Shown here in pieces: positions 32,925-44,133 of a stretch of DNA of 64,000 bases. Location: contig OX387612.1 in NCBI GenBank assembly GCA_947568835.1, positions 2,542,001 through 2,606,000 of the forward strand, written 5' to 3'. The notes below the pieces were generated by a model. It did no database searches and was not told where the DNA came from. It worked only from the letters and a program-made list of their open reading frames with translations. Numbering within the stretch: the first letter of the stretch is position 1; every line of letters starts with the position of its first letter. A program made the position numbers and the translations under genes. This stretch comes from Protonemura montana (lineage: Eukaryota > Arthropoda > Insecta > Plecoptera > Nemouridae).

Positions 32925-33448
32925 GAGCCCATTTCAACAACGCTGTTTAAAACGCTATTAAACGCCGTCCAGGAGTAATTTTAGCCGGCGCAGTAATTTG
33001 CTTTAAAACAATGATATTTTAATAATTGCAAACCAAGAAACTATGACAACACACGAAGAACAAGAATAAAATAGTTTTTAACAATGTGTTTGCTTCGAAA
33101 CGGAATATTTGGTGACTTGGAAATACAAACAAAATATCAATGGGACTTCTTACTTTGACCTCCAAATGACAGTTTAAAAGTTAAACCCCGTCCTTCCAGG
33201 TTCAAATATTAAACGGTGATTTGGACAGAGAGAAAATAGTGACGGCTGCTAAATTAAATTTCTTTTATGTGACAGGACAAAGCCTTCCTGAATCATCAAC
33301 AAATTAAAATTTAGATTTACAGTTTTTTTAAGTATTTATCTTAACACCCTCTTTTAAATCTTTCAAAATGTCGGCTTAACAAGAAAAATCAATTTTTCCC
33401 AAAAAAATGTTTTAGCAAGTTTTAAACGGCGTTGATGAAATCGGCCCT
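32925..33448 (+). mobile_element. MITE family M, plus orientation
   Basis: Begins GCCCATTTCAACAACGCTG and ends GGCGTTGATGAAATCGGCCC. The interior is nearly identical to the copy at 13691 (CAAACCAAGAAACTATGACA, GGTGATTTGGACAGAGAGAA). Confidence 0.88.
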
Positions 33449-33716
33449 CACAGAGCATGCACTGGCTTATGAAACGGAACCGGAAATCACACACAATAAA
33501 ATAAATTTAACTTCTTTTTTCTCACTGCAACTTTTTTTAAAAAACAAACAGCATGTCACAAGCAATATTTCCACTCAACACCTACTTCCGGCTAAACACA
33601 AATAAGCTCAAAAGTATGTTTTTATATATATTTTTTTCAATCAAATTTCTCTGATAACGCATGCGTTGTCCGATTGGTTCGAAGCTTGGTGGTCGCTAGC
33701 TTGTCTCTGTTTCCAG

Positions 33717-33779
33717 ACGTCGGCATGATGATGATGCAGTCGGGGATGGTCAAGGGTCAAGGGGCTGAAAATTACCAGG
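33717..33779 (+). CDS. slo: Slo1 cassette exon, 63 nt (linker)
   Basis: Between acceptor ctctgtttccag and donor gtaata. Read in the phase left by exon 30283 it encodes VGMMMMQSGMV then KGQGAENYQ and leaves one base. It is 63 nt, symmetric (enters after one base, leaves one base), so it can be included or skipped without changing frame. The product is Met- and Gln-rich and uncharged apart from a Lys and a Glu. I do not recognise it in other Slo1 proteins with certainty. Support is the strong acceptor, the open frame and the phase. Confidence 0.68.
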
Positions 33780-34204
33780 GTAATATTACCAGAGAAACTA
33801 TCGTAGCGACACACCGATGTATCTACTTTGTAATCCGTATTGTTGCTAACCTACATTCATTCTTTCTCTCTTTCTGCTCTCTTTCTATATCTCGCTATCT
33901 CTCTTTATATAACGACCAGCCACGAGCAAAACAGAATGTCCTAATGCAGTTGAAACATGATGGCCAAATTCATTGCGAAGAAATTACAAATGAATAAACT
34001 GTAAATTTGCTTTGTGTGCAAAAAAAAGTTTGTTAAGGCACTTTAAAATGCGATAAAATTGTGTGTAAAAACTAATTTAGGTAGACTTGCCACAGTGGTG
34101 AATCGTGAAGGGTCTGCGGCCCTGCTGCCCTCTCTCGCGAACCACCACTGGCTGGTCATCCTATAAGATATTTTCGAAAATCGAAAGTTTTGACAAAACC
34201 CTTT

Positions 34205-34320
34205 TAAGCCCGATTGTAAATGCTAAGTAAAGAACAACTTGCTAGCATTAAAAAAACCCAGTTGTGAATAGTTTTTGTCAAAACTTTTCTTAGATAACGT
34301 GGACATGAGTCTAAAAACTT
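34205..34320 (+). mobile_element. Element D copy, internal to intron
   Basis: GCTAAGTAAAGAACAACTTG, then AATAGTTTTTGTCAAAACTT and GTGGACATGAGTCTAAAAAC. This is a rearranged member of family D and the only one of five not close to an exon. Just upstream, at about 34090-34140, AGTGGTGAATCGTGAAG pairs with CTCGCGAACCACCACT as a small inverted repeat. Confidence 0.55.
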
Positions 34321-36357
34321 TTAGCCAGAAAATTGATTGCTTTTTGGTTGATTAAAATTACTTTTTTGGTGCCTGTCAGCCGAAACCAAAATTTAATTTA
34401 CACTTCTACGACGTCGCTGACGTCAGCACATTCTAATTTATAACCTGTTCATTGGTTTATTTCTGCTTGAATGCTGACATTAAATCCCTTATGAGAAACC
34501 AAAAAAATATATATGGTTTTAAAGTTACCACAGCAATGAGTTATGATATTCAGCTAAAAGGTTATCCCAGTTTATTCTTCATCTGCAAAAGGACATCGTC
34601 TGCATTGCTCGAGGTCGTGTCAAAATTTCCATCAGACTCTTGCCGAGTTGTTATTCTCTTCCGCTGCAATAGTGCAACTGGCTGCTTCTCATCTCGGCTT
34701 GTGCCCGCGTCAGCAACGCAGGGGTGCCACACGCGCCCAGCTGATTTCAACTATTGGGTTTTGCTTTTATTTTTTTTTCTCCCACCCTTCCACCCCTGCT
34801 TCCTGGACGTCGAATGAAGTCCGCTTTGGGATGCATGACTCGCGATGGCAAAATTCGTTAACCGTGACTTCCGGTTTACGTTGCGGTCTCACTTCCGGTT
34901 TAAACCTGGTTGAAATCCGTTGGTGCAGCTCTGATCGCCTGGTAATGATACAGATAACCAAACAACTAGAAGATTCTTCTTGGCTAAACGGTACTTGTAG
35001 ACCCATTTGTTAAAGTTTGGCCTCAGGCAACGATCAAAGCTGATGACCAGCGCTTTTAGCACAGGCTGATCGGTCAAATTACGGTGAAAAAATCCGCTAA
35101 ATATTTGCTTGGACAGAGAAATTTGTCAGTGAATGGTATTTTAAAACGTAATTAATCACTTTAAAAGTACAACCGGAAATGAAATGTTACGACAAGTAAA
35201 AAATTAAGAATACATCCGGAAAAATTTCACACCTTTCGGATCGCGCCCACAATTTAAACAAGTAGAAAAATGGTGGATCCATTTTGTTATTTTTCGCATT
35301 TTCTGATTGCCTTAAAAACGAACCGCCGTTCACCATCCCAGCTATCGGCAATTCGTTTGTATATATTTTTTTTTTCTGCTATTTTTAGTGTCTTTGAAAG
35401 CCGTAGTGCTGCGCTGCTGTTGTCCGTCCGTAGTGCGTAGCGTGTAGCTGTCAATTGAGTTGCGGCCGTTTGCTGCCAGGTCGCGCCACCGTATACAGCA
35501 TTAGGCATGCACCACTTTGCATCGAACTTAACCTAACTCATTCTGACAAGTAGTAGAGCAATGCCGGGAGAGCACCTGTTTAAAAACGCTTACGGCTACG
35601 TGATACAGTATCTTGTTTGTTCACTTAAAAAAGCAAATCACACTTAATTATAGAGATGCATATTTACTGTCGAGTAATATTTACATTTTATTTCTTCTAT
35701 AATCAGACTTATTTTATTTTTAATTCTGTGCATGAGTTGCATTTGTTTCATAACAATTAAAAGTGGACAGCAATACTTGATAATATTTTATCAATTTCAA
35801 GTCACAGACAACAAAAACCTATCATGTCTACACAAATTTAAAAAAAAAACGCCTCCAAAACAAAAACAATCAGACAAAAAAAAAACAGAAACGGTATTGG
35901 ATCTATCATTTTTCGAACGTACCAGTTCTAAAAAAAAAAAAAAAAAAAAAATGTTTGAAAACGAACGTCGACCAATCCCAAGCCGGGCTTCGTTCGCGTC
36001 GACCAATGACAGCTGCTGTTGCTGTTGCTGTTGCTGTTGTGTAACCGCTCTACGTGCTGTAGCCAACATACGAATCACCAGCATCTGCTGTCGCAGCTCG
36101 CCAAGCGCTAGCCAATCACGTCTCTTGAAACCATAATCAACTCTCTGTCTGTCAATGTCACAGGGCCGCTGTTTTGCTAGACTTACTTTTATTACTTTCT
36201 CCGCAGCCGACCGCCTGCACTTCTGGCAACATCACTTGTTTCTAGAAGTTGAGGTTAAGGTTGACTGTTGCTTTTTTCTTTGCCAGTGTAATGCGTTGTG
36301 TTTTGGGATTGCGACCAGTTTTTTTTTTGTGTATGACTTTCCCTCTAAGCGTATCAA
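34321..36357. other. Intron, nothing recognised
   Basis: Contains a GCTGTT hexamer run near 36003-36030 and A runs near 35935. Open frames here (34452-34817, 35732-36136) have no recognisable family. An acceptor-like site at 36207 (tttctccgcag) has no convincing partner donor. Confidence 0.45.
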
Positions 36358-36488
36358 GACCATAGGCGTGATTGAATTTTCAAATACCAATGGTCCTCGT
36401 ATGGTCTACCTATGATCGCCGTATGGTCCACGTATGGTCCACGTATGGTCTCGTATTCGACCATCGGCATTCGACCACGCCTATGGTC
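36358..36488. repeat. Short inverted element with TATGGTC repeats
   Basis: Bounded by GACCATAGGCGTG and its complement CACGCCTATGGTC. The inside holds several CGTATGGTCCA / CGTATGGTCT units. Probably a small foldback MITE. Confidence 0.7.
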
Positions 36489-36860
36489 CTTTGTATCGCA
36501 AAATAGTGTAACGAATGAAATGCAAGGGTGACGGTCCAGAACTGAACTGTGTCGCTATTCCAAGACGCCACGAGAGTAGGCTGCATAAACACACACACAT
36601 CACAAAAACCATTATTTTATTTCTTTTTGTTGGTATTTTATTACAATTTTCGTTCAACTCTGTGTTCCGGAAACCACGACAAACAAAGCGACAAACACGT
36701 GACAGTGTAAGGACTTGACGGGAGTACGAACCAAGGACTTGTTTGCAAGTACATTGCGATAATAACTGGAATTTCATTGATGAACAAACAAAAAGAAGTT
36801 GCTCAACTTTTCAACTTCGAAAAGATAGTATCAAGATTAAAACAAACTTAAATATGAAAA

Positions 36861-37064
36861 GGAAGCTAGACTGGAAAACTGTGCGACCGAACCGGGGTAC
36901 GAACCCGGGACCTCCCGATTGCCGGTCGGTCTACCGACTGAGCTATCCGGACACACATATTCCAGCTTCGCGGAGTGGGATTAGGGATCCCCTCGGATCG
37001 ATTCGGAGGTTCCGGGTTCGTATCCCGGTTCATTCGCACATTTTTCCAGTCTAGCTTTCTTTCC
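36861..37064. mobile_element. Head-to-head pair of family S SINEs (inverted)
   Basis: A minus-strand SINE (AAGCTAGACTGGAAAACTG, GAACCCGGGACCTCCCGATT) is followed by a plus-strand SINE tail (GGAGGTTCCGGGTTCGTATC, TTTTCCAGTCTAGCTTTC). The outer ~55 bp are inverted copies of each other, so the pair folds back on itself. The left member has the full tRNA-like head (GGATAGCTCAGTCGGTAGAC on the minus strand). Confidence 0.8.
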
Positions 37065-37543
37065 ATACAGAAATGTGTGTACTGATTTACGTCATCGATA
37101 CACAACCAATGCGTGATGTCGGCCGCTTTACAAAAGTCCACACATACGATTTTTTTCTTCACAAATTTAACTTCCCGAAGCTGTAAAGTAAAAAATTAAG
37201 TAAAAAAAAAGGAGTGTTCTTAGTTAGTTTTAGCCACTTTTAGCGAGACAAAAATGTTCTCAAAGATTTCATGCAGATCTCATTTTATTTTTTAAGAGTT
37301 TTTTGTTTCTGTGACAACATCTAAATAAGGCGGTCTGAATTGCCTTAGAAAGAATCTAAAAATCCAGATTTGGTCGACCAAAATGATAAACACAGACACT
37401 AGATTTTACTAAAAAAAAAATCCCTGCGTAGACCCCGCCCTACAACCCCGCTAGCCCCGCCCTAAAAGTAACCCAGGTACCGAGACACTGATGGGCCATA
37501 ACTCTCCACTAACCCTCGATTGTTTGTCTTAACCCCCCGCCAG

Positions 37544-37597
37544 TGGCGACCTTCAGGAAGGGCGTGCGAGCTGTACAAATGGTTGGCAGAGCGGCAA
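37544..37597 (+). CDS. slo: Slo1 cassette exon, 54 nt, basic insert (linker)
   Basis: Between acceptor aaccccccgccag and donor gtacgta. With the t from exon 30283 it reads L-ATFRKGVRAVQMVGRAA and leaves one base a. A related basic insert (RKGVRAVQMVGRA-like) is, as I recall, found at this site in arthropod Slo1 variants, which supports a true and conserved alternative exon. It is 54 nt and symmetric in phase, so it is optional. It adds four basic residues to the RCK1-RCK2 linker. If joined to exon 42195 the junction codon is AAC (Asn). Confidence 0.85.
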
Positions 37598-37784
37598 GTA
37601 CGTATGATGAAACACATGTAGTACCACCCTACCCACCACCGCCACTTACCATATACAAACACGTCCGCCACTGTAATCGCGTGACCTCCCCAGTGGCGAG
37701 CGATCTAACTCATTCTTATCTTTGTCTGCTAATTTTGTTTGTCAAGCCGTTCATAACCTAAAAATAACAAATGCTATGGTTTAT

Positions 37785-38398
37785 TTGAGGTTTTAACAGC
37801 CGTTGGTAGATGAATCTTGTGGTTTTTCGGTTGATGCTCTTTTGTGAAGGGTTTTTAGTCCAAAAAAAGGTCTTCTGCCGTCGTTTCGACAGAAATCACT
37901 TTGTCATCTTCAGGGTGAGACTGATCTCTGTCATCTTCAGGGTGAGACTGATCTCTGTCATCTTCAGGGTGAGACTGATCTCTGTCATCTTCAGGGTGAG
38001 ACTGATCTCTGTCATCTTCAGAGTGCGACTGATCTCTGTCATCTTCAGGGTGAGACTGATCTCTGTCATCTTCAGGGTGAGACTGATCTCTGTCATCTTC
38101 AGGGCGAGACTGATCTCTGTCATCTTCAGGGTGAGACTGATCTCTGTCATCTTCAGGGTGAGACTGATCTCTGTCATCTTCAGGGTGAGACTGATCTCTG
38201 TCATCTTCAGGGTGAGACTGATCTCTGTCATCTTCAGGGTAAGACTGATCTCTGTCATCTTCAGGGTGAGACTGATCTCTGTCATCTTCAGGGTGAGACT
38301 GATATCTGTCATCTTCAGGGTAAGACTGATCTCTGTCATCTTCAGGGTGAGACTGATCTCTGTCATCTTCAGGGTGAGACTGATCTCTGTCATCTTCA
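37785..38398. repeat. 27-bp minisatellite, second locus, about 18 copies, with element flank
   Basis: The flank TTTTAACAGCCGTTGGTAGA ... TCGTTTCGACAGAAATCACT matches the flank of the array at 18810, then the same 27-bp unit (CTGTCATCTTCAGG then GTGAGACTGAT) runs about 18 times on the same strand. The shared flank shows that an element carrying the satellite, not just the repeat, exists in two copies. Confidence 0.95.
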
Positions 38399-39815
38399 AG
38401 AGAATTTAAGCCCTTTAACGGCTTCGCCGAAAAGAGAAAATTGTTGACCCTTTTCAGGGCTGCTAACCTCTTAACAACGAGAGCATAGCCGTCACCCACA
38501 TAAAATTAACTAATGCTATGTTTCTATGGCAATCGTAAGTTTAAAATCAGAACGTTAATCTGCCTAATTCAATGAGCATAACATCTGAGACCACCAGGAA
38601 GAATAATTTGAAAAATCTTCAAAAATTCTCATAAATGTAAAAGTTGAAATGTAACCAAATAAATTTAAAGATAGTTCAGACATCGTCGTATTCCTTGGTT
38701 ACATCAGCACAAACAGAGTCAGTTTAGAAAAAAAAATCAAAATTATTACATATTTTAATAATCCCGTTGCGTGTTGTAAAAAACCTTGAAAACACACACT
38801 CTCTCTCTCTCTCTCAAGGTCAATGCACATATGCAAGGTCACCGGTTTTTAATCACTAACGCTGACGTCACAGCACAAGAGCACTTAGTGTGCACCGAGA
38901 GTGATGATTACACAGTACACTTTCTCGCCGGGGTTGTTGTTGTTTTGTTTTGTTTTTTTTTTTTTTGTAAATGTTTCCATGTGATCACCGCCATCTTGTT
39001 GAGTGTTTTCATGTGATCACCGCCATCTTGTTCAGTGTTTCAATGTGGCTTTGCTATAAATATATAGTTGTCGTTAGCTTGATGCGTGTTCAACCATTTA
39101 AATGTTCCATTTGTTCCCAGCTGGCTGAGTCCAAAACTGATTTTATTTATTTATTACTTCAGTATTTCTTAAAATTCAGCAAAAAAAAGGAGAATTTCCA
39201 TTAAAATTCCTAACTTTAAGGTCATTGTATTAAAATGGTATTTTTTTGGTTGAATTACGCATTAGTCGGTGTTAAAACATTACCCAAGCTGACTGTTTAC
39301 CAAATTTTCTCGCCATTCTGTTTGAACTTTCGCTTTTTTAGCCATGAAGCGAGGATCTGAAAAAAAAAAAAAAAAATTTGTATTTTTAAACTAGAATTGT
39401 CATTAAATAAGTTGATAAAACTGTCATTATGCAACGTAAACTCATACGAGTTGCATGGGTCAATGTTGATGGTAGACGGTTTTTCAGCCATTTTAACTGG
39501 TGACTCTTAATCTAAATAAAAATACAAAAAAAAAATGGTTTGGAAATTTTTCAAAAATGCATTTTGTACAGAAACGTTGATCGCAATTACTCTGTGTAAT
39601 TAGCAAGTGATCTGTCGTGTGACTAGCTATTCTCACATCACCTGGCCACGAGCTAGAAGATTTCCAAGAATTCTATTATAAAAATGTATGACAGACAAAC
39701 AGACATTTTGGCGGGAAAACTTGCATGGCTGTCAAGGTGTCGTCACCTGTGTTAGGCTACCGTGTGTTCTGTGAATTGACTGTTGTTTTGATTTCGACAT
39801 GTTTGGATGGCAAAG
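38399..39815. other. Intron, nothing recognised
   Basis: A CT run lies near 38800 and a 32-bp tandem duplication at about 38975-39040 (CATGTGATCACCGCCATCTT twice). No other structure recognised. Confidence 0.45.
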
Positions 39816-39839
39816 CTGATGAAGACAGCCTGTTTGAGA
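39816..39839 (+). CDS. slo: Putative 24-nt Slo1 microexon, acidic (linker)
   Basis: Between acceptor ggatggcaaag and donor gtaagt. In phase it supplies ct + DEDSLFE + a, so it is 24 nt and symmetric. With exon 30283 it gives K-N-S-DEDSLFE, and with exon 42195 downstream N-DHHPPP. The acidic insert would oppose the basic 54-nt cassette. The donor is excellent. The acceptor has no strong adjacent pyrimidine tract (TTGTTTTGATTTCG lies about 30 nt upstream). Plausible but unproven. Confidence 0.55.
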
Positions 39840-39880
39840 GTAAGTCTTTAGACTTGAGTAGCATCTGGCACTCTTGCCCT

Positions 39881-39899
39881 CCCCCCCCCCCCCCCCCCC
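39881..39899. repeat. Poly-C run of about 19 nt
   Basis: An uninterrupted C run starts about 40 nt after the donor of the 24-nt microexon. The complementary G run could form quadruplex DNA. It could also serve as a site for poly-C-binding splicing proteins. Length is uncertain in any assembly. Confidence 0.85.
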
Positions 39900-42194
39900 A
39901 GACCCCCTACAAGTTTTATACCACAATTATATCTTCAGAGTTGTCTAATTGAACACTTTAAGCAAATATTGCATCGTTCTTCTTTCGTCAAACTGTAATT
40001 AGTTGATTTCGTCAAACAACTGCACTTTTACGAACGTGCTTGCTAGTTGACAATGATGTTCAAACCTACATTTTTGCCTCGAATTAAGCTTTTCATGTTA
40101 CATATATGACCAGAGTTAAAAATTCCAAAATTCCAAAATTCCAAAAAGTGTAAAAAAACTAAAAAATATGCCATTTGCTGTAAAAGCTTTTTTAGTTAAG
40201 TTGCCTTCTTTTGAAGGTGCAATCAAAGCCCTCAGCATTTTTTCGAGTTTTAGAAATGTCATTGCAGCTGTCATTTAAGCTGCGATTAGACATGTCATTG
40301 AAGCAATGACATGCGGATTTTTACTGAATATTTTATTAGAAAATAGAAAGTGAATGGTGAATGAAAAAGTTTTTTTTTCTACTTATTTTTTTTTATCTGT
40401 TTGTAAAAATAAAACACGGAGATTTTAAATGCATCTGCTAGATGATAACTAATGGGCAATGGTAACTCTGCCACAATTGTTAAAATGGTCTATTCAGTAG
40501 GTTTTTTTTTCAAAATTTCAATCCATTATGGCACATGATATACAATTTTTCTAGCAACAAAATGGACAGAAAATGTATAATCCCTTTGCAAGACTCTCAC
40601 GAGAGATTGACAGAACCTCGCTCTGTCTGCCTGCGAATCGAAGCTTACATCCCCCCAGGTGCACCCTCATATAAGACCTCAGACCGGATATCCGGACATG
40701 GAATGACCCAGAGAAACAACAGCCACAGATTACTATGCTTCTTCATCACCGAATACAATATCACTATCGTCCATTGCGTTAGGGATATTTTAAATCAATT
40801 CGATATGAAAAATACACAATTATATTATATATACGTTATTTTTTTGTTTTCTGTAAAGTAGCTATCAATGTTTGCGATCAATATTTGCACTTTAATGTAG
40901 CTTTAATGTTTTCATGGTTTGCACCTGCTTGAAATTACAGTGTCCAAATAAAATATCGCAATCTAAGTTAATATTTTATTATATATATTTCAATTTCGAC
41001 ATGAAGTTGCCTTTAGTAAAATGTAGATATGATTGCAATATTTCAAGTGGACTTCACGGCTACCAACGCATGTGTGGTTGGCATGTGTTAAGCTAATTGC
41101 ACCAGCTTCAAACCGTCTCGTCTTTACATGTCTTTAGAAATTTAGAACATGTCTGTTTTTTTTTTTTTTTTTACCAAAATCAAAGTTTTTTCTTGTTCGA
41201 AGTTAACGAAATGCGCATACGGTATACCGTGTGAAAGAGATGAACTAAGATGTCGATACTTTGCAATTGCAGTTACATCCAAATGGCAGAAATAAGTTAA
41301 AAAAAAAAATTTTGAGTACCAGACACCAAGTTTTTTGACTTTCTGCTACAGATCTATTTTGTTTCGTCTCAAATTTTTCTTTCTGAAGCTGGAAAGTCGA
41401 AAAGCTTGTCGTGAGATTATAGGTTTTTTTTTTGCCAGTTTTCGTATGTTCGTGACTGTTTCGATTACATTTGACTGCAGAACCGTTTTGTTTCGTTCCA
41501 GAGAAAGCTTTGATAACTTGCTCCTGGCAAGGAAACTGTAACACCTTTACTTCTCTGCGTTTGTTCTAAACAAACTCTCCTGCTACCCAGTAGACCTTGA
41601 TAGAGGATGATATTAGAGAAATTGTTTATCTTGTCAACTTTCTTCAGTAATGCTGGTAACACGGTAACTACTTTCCCATCACTCTATTTGATCTCAATTA
41701 CCTTTCTGTAAATTGTGAAATACGCATGTAATTTATTGTATTTCTGTCTTTTAACTAACCTTTCCTTAAATTGTTTCCAATTTCTTCAATTCATACGTGA
41801 AACCTCGCAGGTTTATTGGTCTTAAGGAACAAATTCAATCGAAAAAAAACCCATCTGTGTTTTCTGCCAGGCCATGTCTAATTTTAACTTTTTTCAAACA
41901 ACAAATTTTTCAATTCAACTTTTTTTTGACATGCCTGATCTGCCATGTGTTAATTAAATTAATTAAATTAAAATAAATTATTTTAAATGTCTAGTTTTCT
42001 TCATGTCTTCAATTTTCCTTCATCACCGGAAATTATAAAAAAAAAAAAAATTGCACCAAAATTCTTCAGCCATGTTGACGATAGAGCTGCGAGGTTTTCC
42101 ACCCCACGGCCCTCCACGTTGACAGCTTCCAAGCATTGTCACGGCCCATGTTGACAGCTGCCAAACATTGTTTTCTTTCTTCTCCGAATTGCAG
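39900..42194. other. Intron, nothing firmly recognised
   Basis: AT-rich. A segment at about 40555-40790 has a frame reading KMYNPFARLSREIDRTSL and later RPDIRTWNDPEKQQPQ, broken by stops. It may be a decayed transposon coding fragment, but I cannot name the family. The region ends at a good acceptor (gaattgcag). Confidence 0.4.
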
Positions 42195-42266
42195 ACGATC
42201 ACCATCCCCCTCCAACGTTCACGCCCCCCGAGCTGCCAAAGATGGTCCACGTGAGAGGTGGTGGAG
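42195..42266 (+). CDS. slo: BK channel Slo1 exon: Pro-rich linker
   Basis: Reads DHHPPPTFTPPELPKMVHVR then GGG and one base g. The PTFTPPELPK-VHVRG block is a hallmark of invertebrate Slo1 linkers. Acceptor aattgcag. The donor is chosen as ggag|gtataa (end 42266) because it matches consensus. An in-frame alternative nine bases earlier (agag|gtggtg, end 42257) would remove three Gly. It enters with two bases, completing the codon begun by the t of exon 30283 (Tyr) or the a of the 54- or 24-nt cassettes (Asn). The next exon starts gt to give Gly. Confidence 0.88.
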
Positions 42267-43403
42267 GTATAATTCTTATCACTCGACTTTCGACCGTTCT
42301 TTACCAGTTTGCTTTCAAGCTCAGCTTTTTTTAAATATTTTTCATGTTTTCAAAAATATTTGAGAAGTTTTAAAGCTGTTTCTGATTTTTTTTTTTGATT
42401 TATTTATTTTTTGTTTTGTAGCACAATGGTAAGGTTGGGGCTACAAAACTGGGGCTTTAATTAGTGGGATATTTTTTAGTCAAAATTATCTGATATTTTC
42501 CCTTGGTTTTTGTGTGTTTGGTTTAAATTGGCCAAGTGCTATGACTGAAAATTTAACACAAATTCTACTTTCTGCTATATTTTTCCAAAATCAAGCAGTT
42601 TTGGCGGATGTTTTCATCTTTCTTATTAGTAAATTTGCAGGCCAAGTCATATTTTATGATTTAAATAAATATATAGATATTTTTTTCTACGATTGTTAAT
42701 TTGGGTGTCTTCAAGTTTTAGTTCTGCTTTTTCACGACATTTCTTAAATTTATTTTCTTAGCCCAACTATTTTTTTTTTTGCTAGAATTTCGAAAATTTT
42801 CGCGAAGTCACGAAAACCGCGGAGAATTATTTTCTGCATTTGAAATTTTTTGATTCTGCTTTCAATAGACTTTTCGTTCATGCATAAAAAAAAAATATAT
42901 AGCTGCTTTAAAATTTTTAGATTTTTAAAGAATTAGCAGTTAAATTTTGTCCCGAAAAGTCTAGAAGCTCGTGAAAATCAATAACTGTTTCAGTAACGCA
43001 TGATTCCAAATTTGAGAAAAATCATAGTCTAGTTCATTTCAGCTACAACTCAATTTTACAACGCCTTTTTAAATCATCTTTAATAAAATTCCTTGTCTAC
43101 TTATTTTCATCGTTACTCCTTTCTTCTTAGAACTATCTTCTCTATTAAGACTCAAAGTAACAAGCATGTTGAGTTGCATTGTTGGCCGCATTATTCTAGT
43201 CTAATGCAGTTGCTCGTTGCCGACCGTCGAATTTTACTGCCGTGTTAAACGTAGTGCTTAGAAAATGCATCAAGTAAATCAATAATCGTTGGGTGTGGAA
43301 ATTAACACGTGTTTTTGTGCCACGTTTTCATGAATTTTACTTATCGCTGCTCGCCCAAAAAACGGTAAAGCAATTTTACAAATATTGCCCAGACGTTTCT
43401 CAG
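42267..43403. other. Intron, nothing recognised
   Basis: AT-rich intron with homopolymer runs near 42385 and 42770. No element or frame recognised. Confidence 0.45.
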
Positions 43404-43921
43404 CGTCGATTTCACCAACGCCGTTTAAAACGCTCTGTGATTTTAACCGGCGCAGTAATTTGCTTTAAGACAATGCTATTTTAATAATTGCAAACCAAGA
43501 AACTATGACAACACACGAAGAACAAGAATAAAATAGTTTTTAACAATGTGTTTGCTTCGAAACGGAATATTTGGTGACTTGGAAATACAAACAAAATATC
43601 AATGGGACTTCTTACTTTGACCTCCAAATGACAGTTTAAAAGTTAAACCCCGTCCTTCCAGGTTCAAATATTAAACGGTGATTTGGACAGAGAGAAAATA
43701 GTGACGGCTGCTAAATAAAATTTCTTTTATGTGACAGGACAAAGCCTTCCTGAATCATCACCAAATTCAAATTTAAATTTACATCTTTTTTGTGTATTTA
43801 TCAAAACATCCTCTTTCAAATCTTTTAAAATGTCGGCTGAACGGGGAAAATCATTGTTGGTCCAAAATCTCCCTTAAACGCCGATCAAGCAAGATTTAAA
43901 GGGCGTTGGTGAAATCGGCCC
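43404..43921 (+). mobile_element. MITE family M, plus orientation
   Basis: Begins CGATTTCACCAACGCCGTTT and ends GGGCGTTGGTGAAATCGGCC. The interior is nearly identical to the other plus copies (13691, 32925). This is one of the best preserved pairs of termini in the window. Confidence 0.9.
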
Positions 43922-44103
43922 CAAATATATTTGTTTGCATCTAGAAAGGCACGAAATTATTTACTATGTAGTATGTAGCCCAGCCTAAAAGTCGAGCACC
44001 TTGAGCAGTGATTGGCTGAAAGAAGAAATCTTAATTACTTTATTTTGTCAAATTTCTTGACAAATTTTTTTCTACAATATTCTGACAAATCTTCACATTT
44101 CAG

Positions 44104-44133
44104 GTGAGATCAGCCAAACGAAAGAAGATGCTA
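44104..44133 (+). CDS. slo: BK channel Slo1 exon, 30 nt (linker)
   Basis: Between acceptor catttcag and donor gtaagt. Read as gt + GAGATCAGC it gives G-EISQTKEDA and one base a. The EISQTKED stretch corresponds to the GDITRDRED segment of fly Slo1 as I recall it, following VHVRG. It is 30 nt and symmetric in phase, so it could be optional, but its conservation suggests it is usually included. Confidence 0.82.

Noticed and set aside
36208..36260. Candidate extra cassette exon after tttctccgcag
   Set aside because: No good donor in a compatible phase; a GTTAAG site further on does not give a frame-neutral exon.
40555..40658. Candidate exon between ttctag and ccag|gtgcac
   Set aside because: In the phase required by the neighbouring exons it hits a stop. 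The protein-like frame is more likely a decayed mobile-element fragment.
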